A DNA stretch of 64,000 nt from CAVZZV01 sp963779845 (lineage in GTDB: Bacteria; Bacteroidota; Bacteroidia; Bacteroidales; GCA-2748055), in assembly GCA_963779845.1 (NCBI GenBank), contig CAVZZV010000002.1, positions 496,001 through 560,000 of the forward strand, read 5' to 3'. The translations under genes and the position numbers were made by a program. Each line of letters opens with the position of its first letter. Positions within the stretch are counted from its first letter, which is position 1. The notes below the pieces were generated by a model, which did not search any database, was not told where the DNA came from, and worked only from the letters and a program-made list of their open reading frames with translations. Positions 39,101 to 49,211 of this stretch are shown in pieces.

Positions 39101-39327
39101 CCGATCATGGAAATCTGGAGTACCTGTTCTTTATCATTGTCCAGAACAATACTGAATTTGCCATCTGATGAAGGTAATTGTGCCGTTGGTTGTTCCTTTT
39201 TGCACAACATTGGCCCCGATTAGTGCCTCTAACCCTGTTTCATCTTTCACCACTCCCTCAACGGTACGTTGGGCAAACAATTGCAAGGAGCAAAGGCAAA
39301 TATGCATATAAGGATTATGTTTTTCAT
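36179..39327 (-). pseudogene. SusC-like TonB-dependent transporter 1, about ten frame breaks
   Basis: Joined across frames this is a full SusC protein of about 1045 residues: signal peptide, carboxypeptidase D-like regulatory domain (VEGVVKDETG, LIGANVVQKGTTNGTI), EVVVVGFGTQ plug start, plug (NALTGRVPGLVTRQESG, LKDASATAVYGVRGANGVVL) and 22-strand barrel ending NFGVNVTF. Breaks lie near 39290, 39171, 39069, 39021, 38720, 38567, 37040, 36880, 36357 and 36242. Nine are repaired by removing one base, mostly from a 2-4 base homopolymer, and one by adding a base. Start ATG 39327 gives MKNIILICIFAFA. As written no functional transporter can be made. Confidence 0.87.
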
Positions 39328-39358
39328 AGGTATTTGTTTTTATATTGAACGCTGTCAT

Positions 39359-41090
39359 TTACCAACCCGGGTTTTGTATCAAATTCGGTGATAATATTAT
39401 TTCACCCAAGGGGATTGGATGCAAGTACATTTTTGGATCAAATTTACGTTGCTCGTCGACGATAAAATAACTGTAGTTCAATACTCCTCCATTATCTTCG
39501 ATCCGGATTCCGGTAACCGGGTGATTTAATTTATCTCCATCCATCCACCTCCGCAGGTCGAAATATCGTTGCTCTTCAAATGAAAGTTCTATACGACGTT
39601 CTTTTTTAATTTTTTGCAGCATATCTTCTTTTCCCGCCACCCCAACAAGATAAGTGTCAGAGGAGTTGAATCCGGCCCGGGAACGAACCATTTCTACAGC
39701 CTCTTTGGCTGTAAGCCCATATCCTCTGGGATCAACATCCGGTCCATAAGCCTGATTCATCGCCTCGGCATATAAAAGCAGGATATCGGCCAGGCGTATA
39801 ATTGGGAAAAGATGAAAGGTAGTGGCAGGATTACCCACTGAAAAATTGACATTGGTGTCCAAAAATTTGCGCAAATAATAACCCGTATTAGTCGATTTAT
39901 CAATGATGGCATTTAGTCCATCTATGGTAGCGCCATTCCCAATTTTAGTGTATATTTCCCCGCGTTTTCCATAGGTGGAACTGTTGTACCCAATGCTGAT
40001 ATCAAATCGGGGATCCCTGTTGTTATATTGAGTTGAGTCATCACTTCTTGTATACTCCGAACCATCCATCATTGTAAAGGCATCCACGAATTCCTGGGTA
40101 GGTACTGTTCCACCACCCAGAGTTATTGGAAAGGGTAGGAGGATACTGGCGATTTTCAAGTCCGTTTGATTTACCGGCGGCATTGAATACTATATATTCA
40201 TCATTGGGAGAGGTAATGAATAACTTTTCATAATTGTTATACAAGACTATATTTGTTACTCCCATTAGGATTTTGCAGGTTTATAACTGCTGCGCAGGCT
40301 TCGGCTGCCAGTTCCCAACGATTATTTACCTCATCCACAGAGTTATTGGTATGTCCAATCAATGGATTATTGTTTCCCTGCTGATTGAATAAAGGACTTG
40401 CTGAAAAAATGAGTGTTTTTCCTTTATGGCAAGAGCCGCTCCTTTGGTCATTCTTCCGAAACCTCCGTTTCCTCCAATGGGATCAACTTCCAATAGCATG
40501 GCCGCTGAATCGCAGAGGGTTACAATGTGGTTCACACAATCTTCAAAACTATCCCGCGCTTTTTGTTCGAATTCCGGGTCTCCGAGGGTATAATACTTCT
40601 CGATAATGGGATATCCGCCATAATGCCGAAGCAGATCAAATTCGTACAAGGCACGAAGGGCATACATTTCTCCAATATAGATTGCTTTAATCGCCTCCAC
40701 TTCCGCTTCCGTCTTTTTATTTAAGACCAGATTTTGTTCCCTCAGATTTTTTTGGACAAAGAGGGCTTGCCGGATACCCGCGTAAGAGGGTGTCCAACTA
40801 TTTTCGACAGGGCTGGCAGAGGTGATGTAGGCTCTCGAAATGCGGTGTATCGATGATCCCGAAATAGTAGTCATCCCGTCATCGGTAGCAGCATCCAGGA
40901 ATGCACCTGAAATCCTGTTAAACCCCCCCCTTATATAAGCATACGCCTGATTGATAGGTCTCTCATAATCGCTTTCAGCAGTAAATATATCCTCCGGTTG
41001 TGCCCAGTCAAAAGGTTTTTCGTCCAGGTATTCGCACCCCGGCAAAAAAAGCAGGACAGCTATCGGTAATATCTTGAAACTATTTTTCAT
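39359..41090 (-). pseudogene. SusD-like outer-membrane lipoprotein 2, three frame breaks
   Basis: This SusD/RagB lipoprotein of about 577 residues starts at ATG 41090 (ILPIAVLLFLPGCEYLDEKPFD), six bases after the SusC2 stop. Family features are MYALRALYEFDLLRHYGGYP, GGGTVPTQEFVDAF, IRLADILLLYAEAMNQAYG, KKERRIELSFEEQRYFDLRR and LHPIPLGEI. Breaks near 40420 (one base lacking), 40262 and 40116 (one extra base each, in GGG runs). Repair gives a complete protein. Sequence differs strongly from SusD1, so the two pairs likely bind different oligosaccharides. Confidence 0.85.
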
Positions 41091-41096
41091 AATCAA

Positions 41097-43951
41097 TTAG
41101 AATTTAATGAAACATCCTATACTAAGATTTCTGGCAATCGGCATACTTGTTGCGTCCGCGGTATCTTGTGGATCAAGTGGACTGTCATATTTAGTCCAGG
41201 TAAATAAGTTATATCCATTGGCAAAAATTCGTATGTTTTTTACAAAGGATGTTGGAGATGAATTTCTCAAAAAATCATAGTAGATTTCCAGGGTATTCAG
41301 ACTCAAATAGTCTGCATCGCGTATCCAAAAAGAAGAGGTTTGTGAATTGTTAACCCCGCCGGTATGGATGGTTGAAATAGCTGGCAAAGAGGCCATCTGA
41401 TTTTCCGGAGACCAATAATCAAGTTGGTGGCTGTAAATATTTCCGTTGGAGAGAAAAGGGAAAGCGACCCGTCCATCCATGTTTCGTGAAACATGTGCCG
41501 CTCCCTGAAATAAAGCATTTATACCAAATCCTTTATAGGAGACTCCTAATGAAAAACCATAAAATATATCGGGAATATCGCTATATCCGAGGGGTATCCG
41601 GTCGTTGGTGTCGATTATTCCATCCCCATTAATATCTTTATAACGGATATCTCCAGGATGCACCTCTGAAAATGTTTGGGTAGGGGCGGCTGCGATCTCC
41701 TCATAAGATCCAAAAAAGCCCTCTGCAACATAACCTCTTTTGACCACTCTTTGAGTAACCGGCTGATTGTAACCAGGGATAGGGTTGATCTGCTTCACCT
41801 AATTTGGTTACTAAATTATGGGAATAGGAAAAGGTACCTCCTAAAACATATCCGAATTCACCAACCTTTGAGTTCCAGAAGGCAGCCACATCATAGCCAT
41901 AGGTGTGCATTTCTCCGATATTTTCTTCCACTGTTGCCACTGTACCCAGGAGTGAACTGATGCGGTTATTGGCAACATACATGTCCGTCCTGTTATCCCG
42001 GAAATATTCAGCCGATAAGGATAATTGATTTTTGAATACTTTTGCTTCAATTCCAACGTTAGTTTGTTCAGATTTCTCCCAGGTCAGGCCGGGATTGGCA
42101 AGAATATCTTCAACGTATCCATGGGCATTCCCCATGGTATTCCCAAAATTATAAATTCCATTTATACGTTCCAGACGTCCCAGGTAGCGGAATTCCGAAA
42201 CTCCGCGATGACTGCCAAGCAGTCCGTAAGAGGCTTCCAGCTTCAGGTAAGGGATAAATTCTTTAACTCCTTCAAAGAATGACTTCATTGGAGATGGTCC
42301 AGCCTGCTGCCACTGTTGGGAAAAATCCGAAACGATTGTCCGGGGCAAATTTATATGCTCCCTGATAACTCATCATCAAGTCGATGCCATATCTCTTGTC
42401 GTAATTATATCCCAGCCAGGCGCCTGCACCCTGAAATCGGGTTGGGATAGAGACCTCATCCGCAAATTCATACTGATTATAAAAAGCCAGGGCATAAAGG
42501 CCATGAAGACCAAATTGCCGGTCATAAGAAAGTTGCATATCAAAAGTGGTACGCCGGTTTGAATTTTTTTGACCAACATCATTCACCATCTTTTCATCAG
42601 TCCCTGTTTTTCTTAATTCCAGGGGATTTTCCGGATCAAGGATCTGATAATAGGCAAAACCTTTTGTACGAACAGCAGTTGCCTGTGCGTATGAATCCAT
42701 GGAAAGAGACATAGAAGCTTTCAAACCTTTCACTAACACTGCCAAATCCTGGGTAAGCTGTGTACGAAAGGAACCGTATATCCGTTGCTGGGAAGCGTAT
42801 CCATTTCGATTTAACAAGGCCCAGGGGTTTGTCCTGATTCCATTTCCGGAAACAATTTTCCCATTGATCCCTGTAACCCGGTTGCCACTTTGATCGATAT
42901 AATTTCCGTTATCTACATAATAGGCCGGAAAAGAATTTGGAGCAGTCAGGGCCAGGGTATTATAGGCCCCGTAAGAATCACCTCCCGGACGGTTCTGATT
43001 TTCTTGCCACCCATACAAATCAACGGACAATAAGGTAGTAGAAGTAACATCGAATTCTACATTTGACCGCAAATTATACCGGCCCACTTTATTATTAGTA
43101 TTATAGGTAAATTCATCATCGGTAGCAAACATTCCTGTTTGACCCAGGAAACCTGCATTAACAAAATAGCGTGTACGGTCAGAGCCACCTGAGATATTAA
43201 GATTATATCTGTTCAACCAGGAGGATTTTTTAAAATATTCCCCCATCCAATTGATATCGGGATACAATTCGGGATCGACCCCTGCACGGTTCCTGTAATG
43301 TGAAAGGTAATACTGGCTGTACATGTTCGTCTCATCAAGCCTGTCGTTTCTTATGGCCTGATTGTAATTTACTGTGTAATCCAGTGCGCTAAGAGGTTTC
43401 AGTAATTTGATGGGCTCCTGATTGATCAGTTGGGCGGTGAATTCCACTGAAGGTTTGCCTTTTTTACCCTTGCGGGTAGTGACCAGGATGGCGCCATTAG
43501 CTCCTCGCATACCATATAGTACTGTAGCTGCCGCGTCTTTAAGTACAGTGATGCTCTCAATTTCGTAGGGAGATAGAACGCCAAATTCCCTTTCCTGCCC
43601 GTCAACCAGTACCAATACGCCTTCGGAAAAGGTACGGCTTCCACGAATATAATAATTGGCACTTTCGTTTACCATTCCGCCTTCCGATTGCCGGGAATAA
43701 AATCCCGGGACAAGTCCCGCCAGCACATTTGTTAAACTGGTGACCGGCAGATTGCGGATTTCTTCGCCACTGATGGTATATGTTGAACCATTGAATTCAG
43801 CAGCATTAATTTTTCGAAAAATTAAATCCAGTTGGTTTGTATCTGATACTGCTGCATTTTCCTCTTGCGCCCATATACTGAACGGAAAAGCGAACAAATA
43901 AAACATCAGAAGAAAACAACAAAACCGATTTGTTTTTTTGTACTTCATCAT
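41097..43951 (-). pseudogene. SusC-like TonB-dependent transporter 2, short N-terminus, two frame breaks
   Basis: This is a SusC/RagA transporter of about 950 residues. I start it at the ATG pair 43951/43948 (MMKYKKTNRFCCFLL..., signal ending SIWAQ); the longer frame upstream is leader. After only some 40 residues the plug begins (YTISGEEIRNLPVTSLTNVL, LKDAAATVLYGMRGANGAIL), so the carboxypeptidase D-like domain seen in SusC1 is absent. Breaks near 42284 and 41738 each need one base removed; the second lies in an AAAA run and repairs to KRGYVAEGFFGS. The C-terminus NLSIGCFIKF fits an outer-membrane barrel. It precedes SusD2 in the usual order. Confidence 0.85.
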
Positions 43952-43976
43952 AGGATAATTTTTTTCAGGGATGATG

Positions 43977-44004
43977 AACCGCTTTTGCAAAAGATTTAGC
44001 GGTT
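43977..44004. promoter_or_regulatory. Inverted repeat in the SusC2 leader
   Basis: AACCGCT (43977-43983) and AGCGGTT (43998-44004) form a perfect 7-base stem with a loop containing TTTTGCAAAA. It lies 25 bases upstream of the SusC2 start and would form in the 5' leader of the mRNA. It may be a regulatory hairpin or small-RNA target; leader control of susC genes is known in Bacteroides. Confidence 0.4.
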
Positions 44005-44245
44005 GCGAAACCAACAAGGTATAAATCTTTATTTTGGTTTTTGTGTAAGAGAAATTAGTTGGCTTCATAAAAATGTAAATTGGATGCACCAAAAATATGT
44101 ATAAATAATTTTCAGCCTTAGCAATTTGGTTCAATAGCATAGCATTATCGTTCATTTATTTTATTTATTTTTGTAATGCTTCTGGAAGACGGGAAACATC
44201 ACATAGGGAAATTTATGTCATCTTTATATTTTACCTGCAACCCTT

Positions 44246-44465
44246 TCAACCCTTTTTAAGGGTATTAATAAGATTAATATATTCAGGTTTTCCATATAGG
44301 TTTTTCATTTCTTCGGGTTCGTTTTGCAGATCATACAATTCCCAGACATCTACAGGAAACCATGTTCGCCCAGATAAGTCCCCTGTCGGAAGTATACACA
44401 ACAAGAGTATTATCTTCCAGGTAATTATCTTTCAGATAATGATGATGATTTCTGGATGCCTGATC
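44246..44465 (-). pseudogene. Sulfatase remnant
   Basis: This fragment of an S1 sulfatase begins right after the GH3 stop. It reads YLKDNYLEDNTLVVYTSDRG, then, after adding one T, GLYLGEHG, the second metal-binding region. It then jumps to a C-terminal piece (VWELYDLQNEPEEMKNLYG ... LINTLKKG). The N-terminal domain with the maturation motif and the middle are missing. This is deletion debris, distinct from the single-base breaks elsewhere. Confidence 0.75.
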
Positions 44466-46715
44466 TCAAAAAGTTATAAGGGCTTTTTGATTCAGTTGCT
44501 GACTTGAAGCGCCGATTTTTATTTCGTATTTGCCGGGTTTGATTTTCCATTGATCTGTTGGCACATCCCAGAATGCAAAATCATCAAAGGAAAGTATTAA
44601 AGTTACCCTCTTTGATTCCCCGGGATTCAGTTCAACTTTGGAAAAGCCTTTCAACTCTTTTTCCGGCCGGTCGTTTGACTTGCCATCCAAATCGGAAATG
44701 TAAAGCTGGACGATCTCTTTGCCTTTTACTTTTCCGGTGTTTTTCACGTTTACCGAAACACTGAGCTGCCCTTCTTCCGCAAGCCGGTTTTCTAACTCAA
44801 GGCTGCTGAATTTAAATTTTGTATAGGAAAGGCCGTATCCGAAGGGAAACAAAACGGGAATTTTTTTCTTATCATACCAGCGGTATCCTATAAAAATATC
44901 CTCACCATAAGGAACATCGATTAATTCCCGGGGTTTTACACAATCGGAAAAACCAGGAATCTTGACATCCTTGCCATTCAACCAATAATCTTTGTATGAA
45001 TTATCACCCCTCCAGTAAGGAACTCCACAAAGGAGGTTATAATCGGGATCAACCGAGTCAAGGTAATCATTTTCAATGGTGAATGCGAGTTTCCCCGATG
45101 GATTTACTTTCCCCGATATTATATTGGCTAAAGCATTTCCTCGTTCCTGTCCCTGAAAGAATCCCCACAAGATGGCTTTTGCCTTTTTAGTCCAATCCAT
45201 GGGCATTGAATTGGATGCATTGACAAGGACGATCGTATTGGGATTCCAGTCCAGCACCGCTCTAAGGTAATCCAGCTGTTCCTTTGGTTCCTCATAAGGA
45301 ACGTCTCCACCCTCTCCGGCTTCCTTATTGAGTATGAAAATAACAGTTTCAGCACTTTTTATTTCTGCTTCACTTGCTGAGCGGATGTAATTAATTTCGG
45401 ACCCGTAGAGTTTTTGCAGGCCTTCCCAATAGCTGGTATGTGAATACCCCTTGACGAATCCGCTTCCGCGCGCAGAGTGAGTTTCATTTTCTCCGGTCAA
45501 CAATAATTTTTTACTTTCGTTTTTTAAGGGTAAAATTCCCTGTTCATTTTTTAAGAGAACCATGCTTTCTTCGGCACAAATGCGCGCCAGCTCCTGATGG
45601 CTGCTAAAAGTTTTCAGATATGTTTCATCTACCGGACTTCTGTCATAAATTCCAAGCTCGAAAAGAGGAAGCAGGTTATCATAAACCATTTTATCCAGTT
45701 TGTTTTCAACTTCTTCCTGATTGAATTGCCCTGATTTTTTAAGCTCGTTGATATAATTCACCAAATTTTGGTTAGAAGGCATTAAAAGAGAGATGCCCGA
45801 TTCCAATATTAAATTCCGCATGGATGGAAAGTAATTCATGTTTTGCCAATCGGTCATGGCAATGCCCTCAAAGCCATATTCACTTCTGAACAAATCTGCA
45901 ATAAGGGGTTTATGAGCAGCGCAGGGAATTCCATTGACCAGGTTATTCCCCATCATAATTGCTTTTGCATCGGCTTTTTCTATAGCTGACTTCCAGGGAG
46001 GCAAATAAATTTCGCGCATAGCCCGGTTGCTTACCAGACAATTAGCGATATGTCGTACAAACTCCTGCTCGTTGGCAAGCACCACTTTAGGAGTGGCAAC
46101 GACCTTTTGGCTTTGAAGTCCGAGGATATATTCAGTGGCAATAGGAGTGGCCAAAAAGGGATCTTCTCCCAGATATTCAAAATGTCGGCCACCTGTAGGA
46201 AGCCGGTAAAAATTCATGCCAGGTCCCAGTAGAATGTCGATGCCTAAACCCCTGCACTCCTCTCCAATAGCCTCACCGTATCGATGGGCCAGCATCGGGT
46301 CCCATGTTGATGTTAAGGCCAGTAAACTTGGAAACGAAGTTCCTGAAACATTTAATTTGGAAGGGAAGGCCAGCCTTCGGATACCTTGCGAGGCATCGGC
46401 CATGGTTACCGGCCGGATGCCTAATCGCGGAACCCCGGCCATGTTAAAACTTCCCGGGACCTTAATGTCCGTCCATCCACCCGTCAATGCGACTTTTTCT
46501 TCAAAGGTCATTCGGGAAAGCAAATCCTTGGCCCTCTGCTCAGGGCTCTTGGTTATATCCCCATATATTGCTCCTTGTGGTATTTCTGTGGCTTGCGATA
46601 TGGGTTTGTAATTTGATAAGATGTCTTGTTCCACCCTTGATCCGGGATTCTGCGCAGAAGCAAGGTTCAAGAGGAGCAAGGCGGTTAATCCTGATAAAAA
46701 ATATTTTCTGATCAT
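44466..46715 (-). CDS. GH3 family beta-glycosidase
   Basis: This 749-residue secreted enzyme (signal ending near ASAQ) has the GH3 two-domain core and a C-terminal fibronectin-like domain (SVNVKNTGKVKGKEIVQLYI). The nucleophile is D289 in GIAMTDWQN, and LGEDPFLATP is typical. The usual Lys-His-Phe substrate-binding segment is replaced by ATPKVVLANEQE near residue 210, and the next loop reads MMGNNLVNGIPCA instead of the usual YNxxNG. This suggests altered substrate recognition. Activities in the family include beta-glucosidase, beta-xylosidase and arabinosidase. Its stop abuts a sulfatase remnant. Confidence 0.9.
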   Translation of the reverse strand: MIRKYFLSGLTALLLLNLASAQNPGSRVEQDILSNYKPISQATEIPQGAIYGDITKSPEQRAKDLLSRMTFEEKVALTGGWTDIKVPGSFNMAGVPRLGIRPVTMADASQGIRRLAFPSKLNVSGTSFPSLLALTSTWDPMLAHRYGEAIGEECRGLGIDILLGPGMNFYRLPTGGRHFEYLGEDPFLATPIATEYILGLQSQKVVATPKVVLANEQEFVRHIANCLVSNRAMREIYLPPWKSAIEKADAKAIMMGNNLVNGIPCAAHKPLIADLFRSEYGFEGIAMTDWQNMNYFPSMRNLILESGISLLMPSNQNLVNYINELKKSGQFNQEEVENKLDKMVYDNLLPLFELGIYDRSPVDETYLKTFSSHQELARICAEESMVLLKNEQGILPLKNESKKLLLTGENETHSARGSGFVKGYSHTSYWEGLQKLYGSEINYIRSASEAEIKSAETVIFILNKEAGEGGDVPYEEPKEQLDYLRAVLDWNPNTIVLVNASNSMPMDWTKKAKAILWGFFQGQERGNALANIISGKVNPSGKLAFTIENDYLDSVDPDYNLLCGVPYWRGDNSYKDYWLNGKDVKIPGFSDCVKPRELIDVPYGEDIFIGYRWYDKKKIPVLFPFGYGLSYTKFKFSSLELENRLAEEGQLSVSVNVKNTGKVKGKEIVQLYISDLDGKSNDRPEKELKGFSKVELNPGESKRVTLILSFDDFAFWDVPTDQWKIKPGKYEIKIGASSQQLNQKALITF

Positions 46716-46850
46716 GTTTTTATAATTTTATGTAATGCCACTTTTAAGGTTCAACCTTCAAGGCGACAAACGGTTTAGCATTCTATTAGCTTTTTAAAGA
46801 ACTCTTAAATCATGACTTACTTTTTAATTTCCAGTATCATGGGCCATTCA

Positions 46851-48959
46851 CTATAAACTTTCGAATCCAATTACCATGACATTGGTTCCTGAAGATTTTT
46901 CATTTTTCTTGTCTACAATGGTTAACTCAACCTGATGAAATCCCTTGTCCCCGATTTTGAAATCGAATGAATGTATAGCTCTTTCTTCATTGCCATAAAG
47001 ATCGATCTCTCCCATATCTTTTCCATCGATTTTAACGCTGAACATCCCTCCATTTTTATTTTTATAGCAATATATCCTTAAGTCCTTTCCCTGAAAATGG
47101 GTATTTATGATGGCTCCGGGTTTGTTACTGGCGAAAAAACTTCGCGGGTTCCATTCTTTGCTTATATGGATACTGTCTTTGGCGATTATATTCTGTGCTT
47201 TTGGATCGGTATACATAATGTAGGGTTGATTTTCTGTTAATTGGTAAAATGCGCGAACCTGCCATTCCGGATGGTTTTCTACCTGCCAGAATAAAGGAAT
47301 TTTTTCATTTAATACTAAGTTTTTTCCAGGGTTTTGAAGATTTATCACAGGAAGAGGGTAATAATTATCTATATCACCGGTTACTGCCAACACAACAGGT
47401 CCATATGCCATGGCTACCGGATATTCATCTTCAGGATTAATCCTTTGAGTGGAAAAGGACATGGGCATAGTCACGGCAATTACATCTCCATCCATCCATG
47501 TCCGGGTCAACCTAATCCAACCATTTCGTTCTACGAAATTTACTTTGTTCCCATTAACGGTTATTATCATCTTATCCCTGATCCACAATGGCTTTCTTAT
47601 ATTTATGCTAAAGTCCTTTGATTTAGCTGATCTGACATTGATCCAGGTGCCTGGTTCTTCGGGAAAGCGGCCGGACTGTTCAAGTACTACGCTATTCCAG
47701 TCTACGGTGGAGGGAGTGAAGTAGTTCACATATATGCCTTCCTCATCTTTAAAATAAATAAGATTCACGTAATCGGCAATGGCCTGGGGACGAGTTCCGG
47801 TGCAGCAGGACCAATCCTGGAAATAGTTATGTTTTGTTGCATGCTTGCAGTTATAATCACTATAATACATAACAGCCCCTGTACTTGTCATTGGAATGGA
47901 TGCGCCAATGCCATTAATAAGCAATTTTTCAATCCAATCCCCGTATTTGCCATTACCGGTAAATTCGAGTAAATATTTGGACAATTTGAAAGCTGCCCAG
48001 GAACCACATTGTGTTTCGAAAGAATGATGAGAAAGGTTGGTTATGATTTGTTTATCATCATAGGGTACCAATTGTTCTGTCGGACCAAATCCTCCTGTAA
48101 TATATGACTGGTTGTTTACAAAAAAATCATAACCCCCGATCAGTGTATTCAAGTACTTCGGATCATTTTTAACAGTGTAAGCCATGGCCGCTCCCGATAA
48201 ACTATTCAAATGGCTATACGCGTGATAAAATATTTTCTCATCCATAATATTTTTTCCCTGCCCTATTTTATTCCAGAATTGAGGGTATTCCCAGAAGTTG
48301 GCAAAATCATAATATTTCTGATCTCCTGACGCTTCATATGCGCGGTATAGATTTTCACTTAAGGTGTACCATTCTACATTTCTGTTTTTTGGATCATAAG
48401 GATAGTGGCGTTCTTTATCGAGGTTTTCTATAGCCCAGTCCGTGATCGTGCTCATGTATTCCAATGCTTTCCTGTTTCCGGTAAATAAGAAGGCATCCAA
48501 AAGACCTGCCTGCATTTTTTCATACACATAATGCGGTGCGTTTGGCTTTTTGGTATAAAAGAAATAGCCGTCAGGTTCAATGGTTTCCGCCCAACCATCA
48601 ATTAGGTCATTCACCTTAATCCTGCATTGTTCGTTTCCGGTTGCAGCATATAAACGGCTAAGGCCGGAAAGAAACTGACCGAATGCATGGAATACATCTC
48701 CGGAATACCATCCTCCCATATCCCTGGCACCATAAGTCGGCATATTCATTCGTTGCCGGAATCCTTTTAGCAAATCATTGTTTGGGATGTTCAGGTAAAG
48801 TTCACAGGTTTCATCTAATTGTTGTTTTAATCTTCCGGAAGTGAGCCTTACGTCATGGTATTCGAATCTCTGCAGAACAGGCAATGGATTTTCTGCTTCC
48901 AGGATTAAACAGGAAAAAGAGAGAAGGATGAAGACTACTGTTCGACATGTTAATTTCAT
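46851..48959 (-). CDS. GH127-type beta-L-arabinofuranosidase (DUF1680)
   Basis: This 702-residue protein has a signal peptide and an (alpha/alpha)6 barrel of the DUF1680 kind. The zinc-thiolate centre typical of GH127/GH146 appears as WSCCTGTRPQ (C385, C386) with HSFETQCGSW (E315, C318). In this family one cysteine acts as nucleophile. Further family-like stretches are GGWYSGDVFHAFGQFLSGLS, LSHHSFETQ and the two C-terminal beta domains. The ExxC spacing differs by one residue from the ExC I know for GH127, so a sister family is possible. With two GH43 genes nearby, an arabinose-containing glycan is likely. Confidence 0.85.
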   Translation of the reverse strand: MKLTCRTVVFILLSFSCLILEAENPLPVLQRFEYHDVRLTSGRLKQQLDETCELYLNIPNNDLLKGFRQRMNMPTYGARDMGGWYSGDVFHAFGQFLSGLSRLYAATGNEQCRIKVNDLIDGWAETIEPDGYFFYTKKPNAPHYVYEKMQAGLLDAFLFTGNRKALEYMSTITDWAIENLDKERHYPYDPKNRNVEWYTLSENLYRAYEASGDQKYYDFANFWEYPQFWNKIGQGKNIMDEKIFYHAYSHLNSLSGAAMAYTVKNDPKYLNTLIGGYDFFVNNQSYITGGFGPTEQLVPYDDKQIITNLSHHSFETQCGSWAAFKLSKYLLEFTGNGKYGDWIEKLLINGIGASIPMTSTGAVMYYSDYNCKHATKHNYFQDWSCCTGTRPQAIADYVNLIYFKDEEGIYVNYFTPSTVDWNSVVLEQSGRFPEEPGTWINVRSAKSKDFSINIRKPLWIRDKMIITVNGNKVNFVERNGWIRLTRTWMDGDVIAVTMPMSFSTQRINPEDEYPVAMAYGPVVLAVTGDIDNYYPLPVINLQNPGKNLVLNEKIPLFWQVENHPEWQVRAFYQLTENQPYIMYTDPKAQNIIAKDSIHISKEWNPRSFFASNKPGAIINTHFQGKDLRIYCYKNKNGGMFSVKIDGKDMGEIDLYGNEERAIHSFDFKIGDKGFHQVELTIVDKKNEKSSGTNVMVIGFESL

Positions 48960-49211
48960 GGTTGTTTTTTATCAAAAACCGTTTAATTATGAAAATGGCA
49001 CTATTTTACCATGATGGGAAATTTGGATTGTATTTGTCGGCAACTTTAACATCCGGGTCAGCCTGCCAATATATTTGTGTTTTCATTCTTTAAAGTATTA
49101 ATGAATTAATTTGCCTGACTTTCTCAATAATGCAGAGTAAAGTTTAAAGATAACAAATTTTAAAATTAATTTAAGGAACTTGAAAAGCTAATCAACCCTT
49201 TTCGACACTTT
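48960..49211. other. 252-base gap upstream of GH127
   Basis: No gene is seen on either strand. It separates the GH127 start from the end of the next - strand gene, so it likely holds the GH127 promoter, but no clear TAnnTTTG box was found. Confidence 0.4.

Noticed and set aside
36179..43951. Programmed frameshifting or split genes as explanation for the Sus breaks
   Set aside because: The breaks are many, irregular, without slippery-site or stimulator patterns, and SusC barrels do not work as separate peptides.
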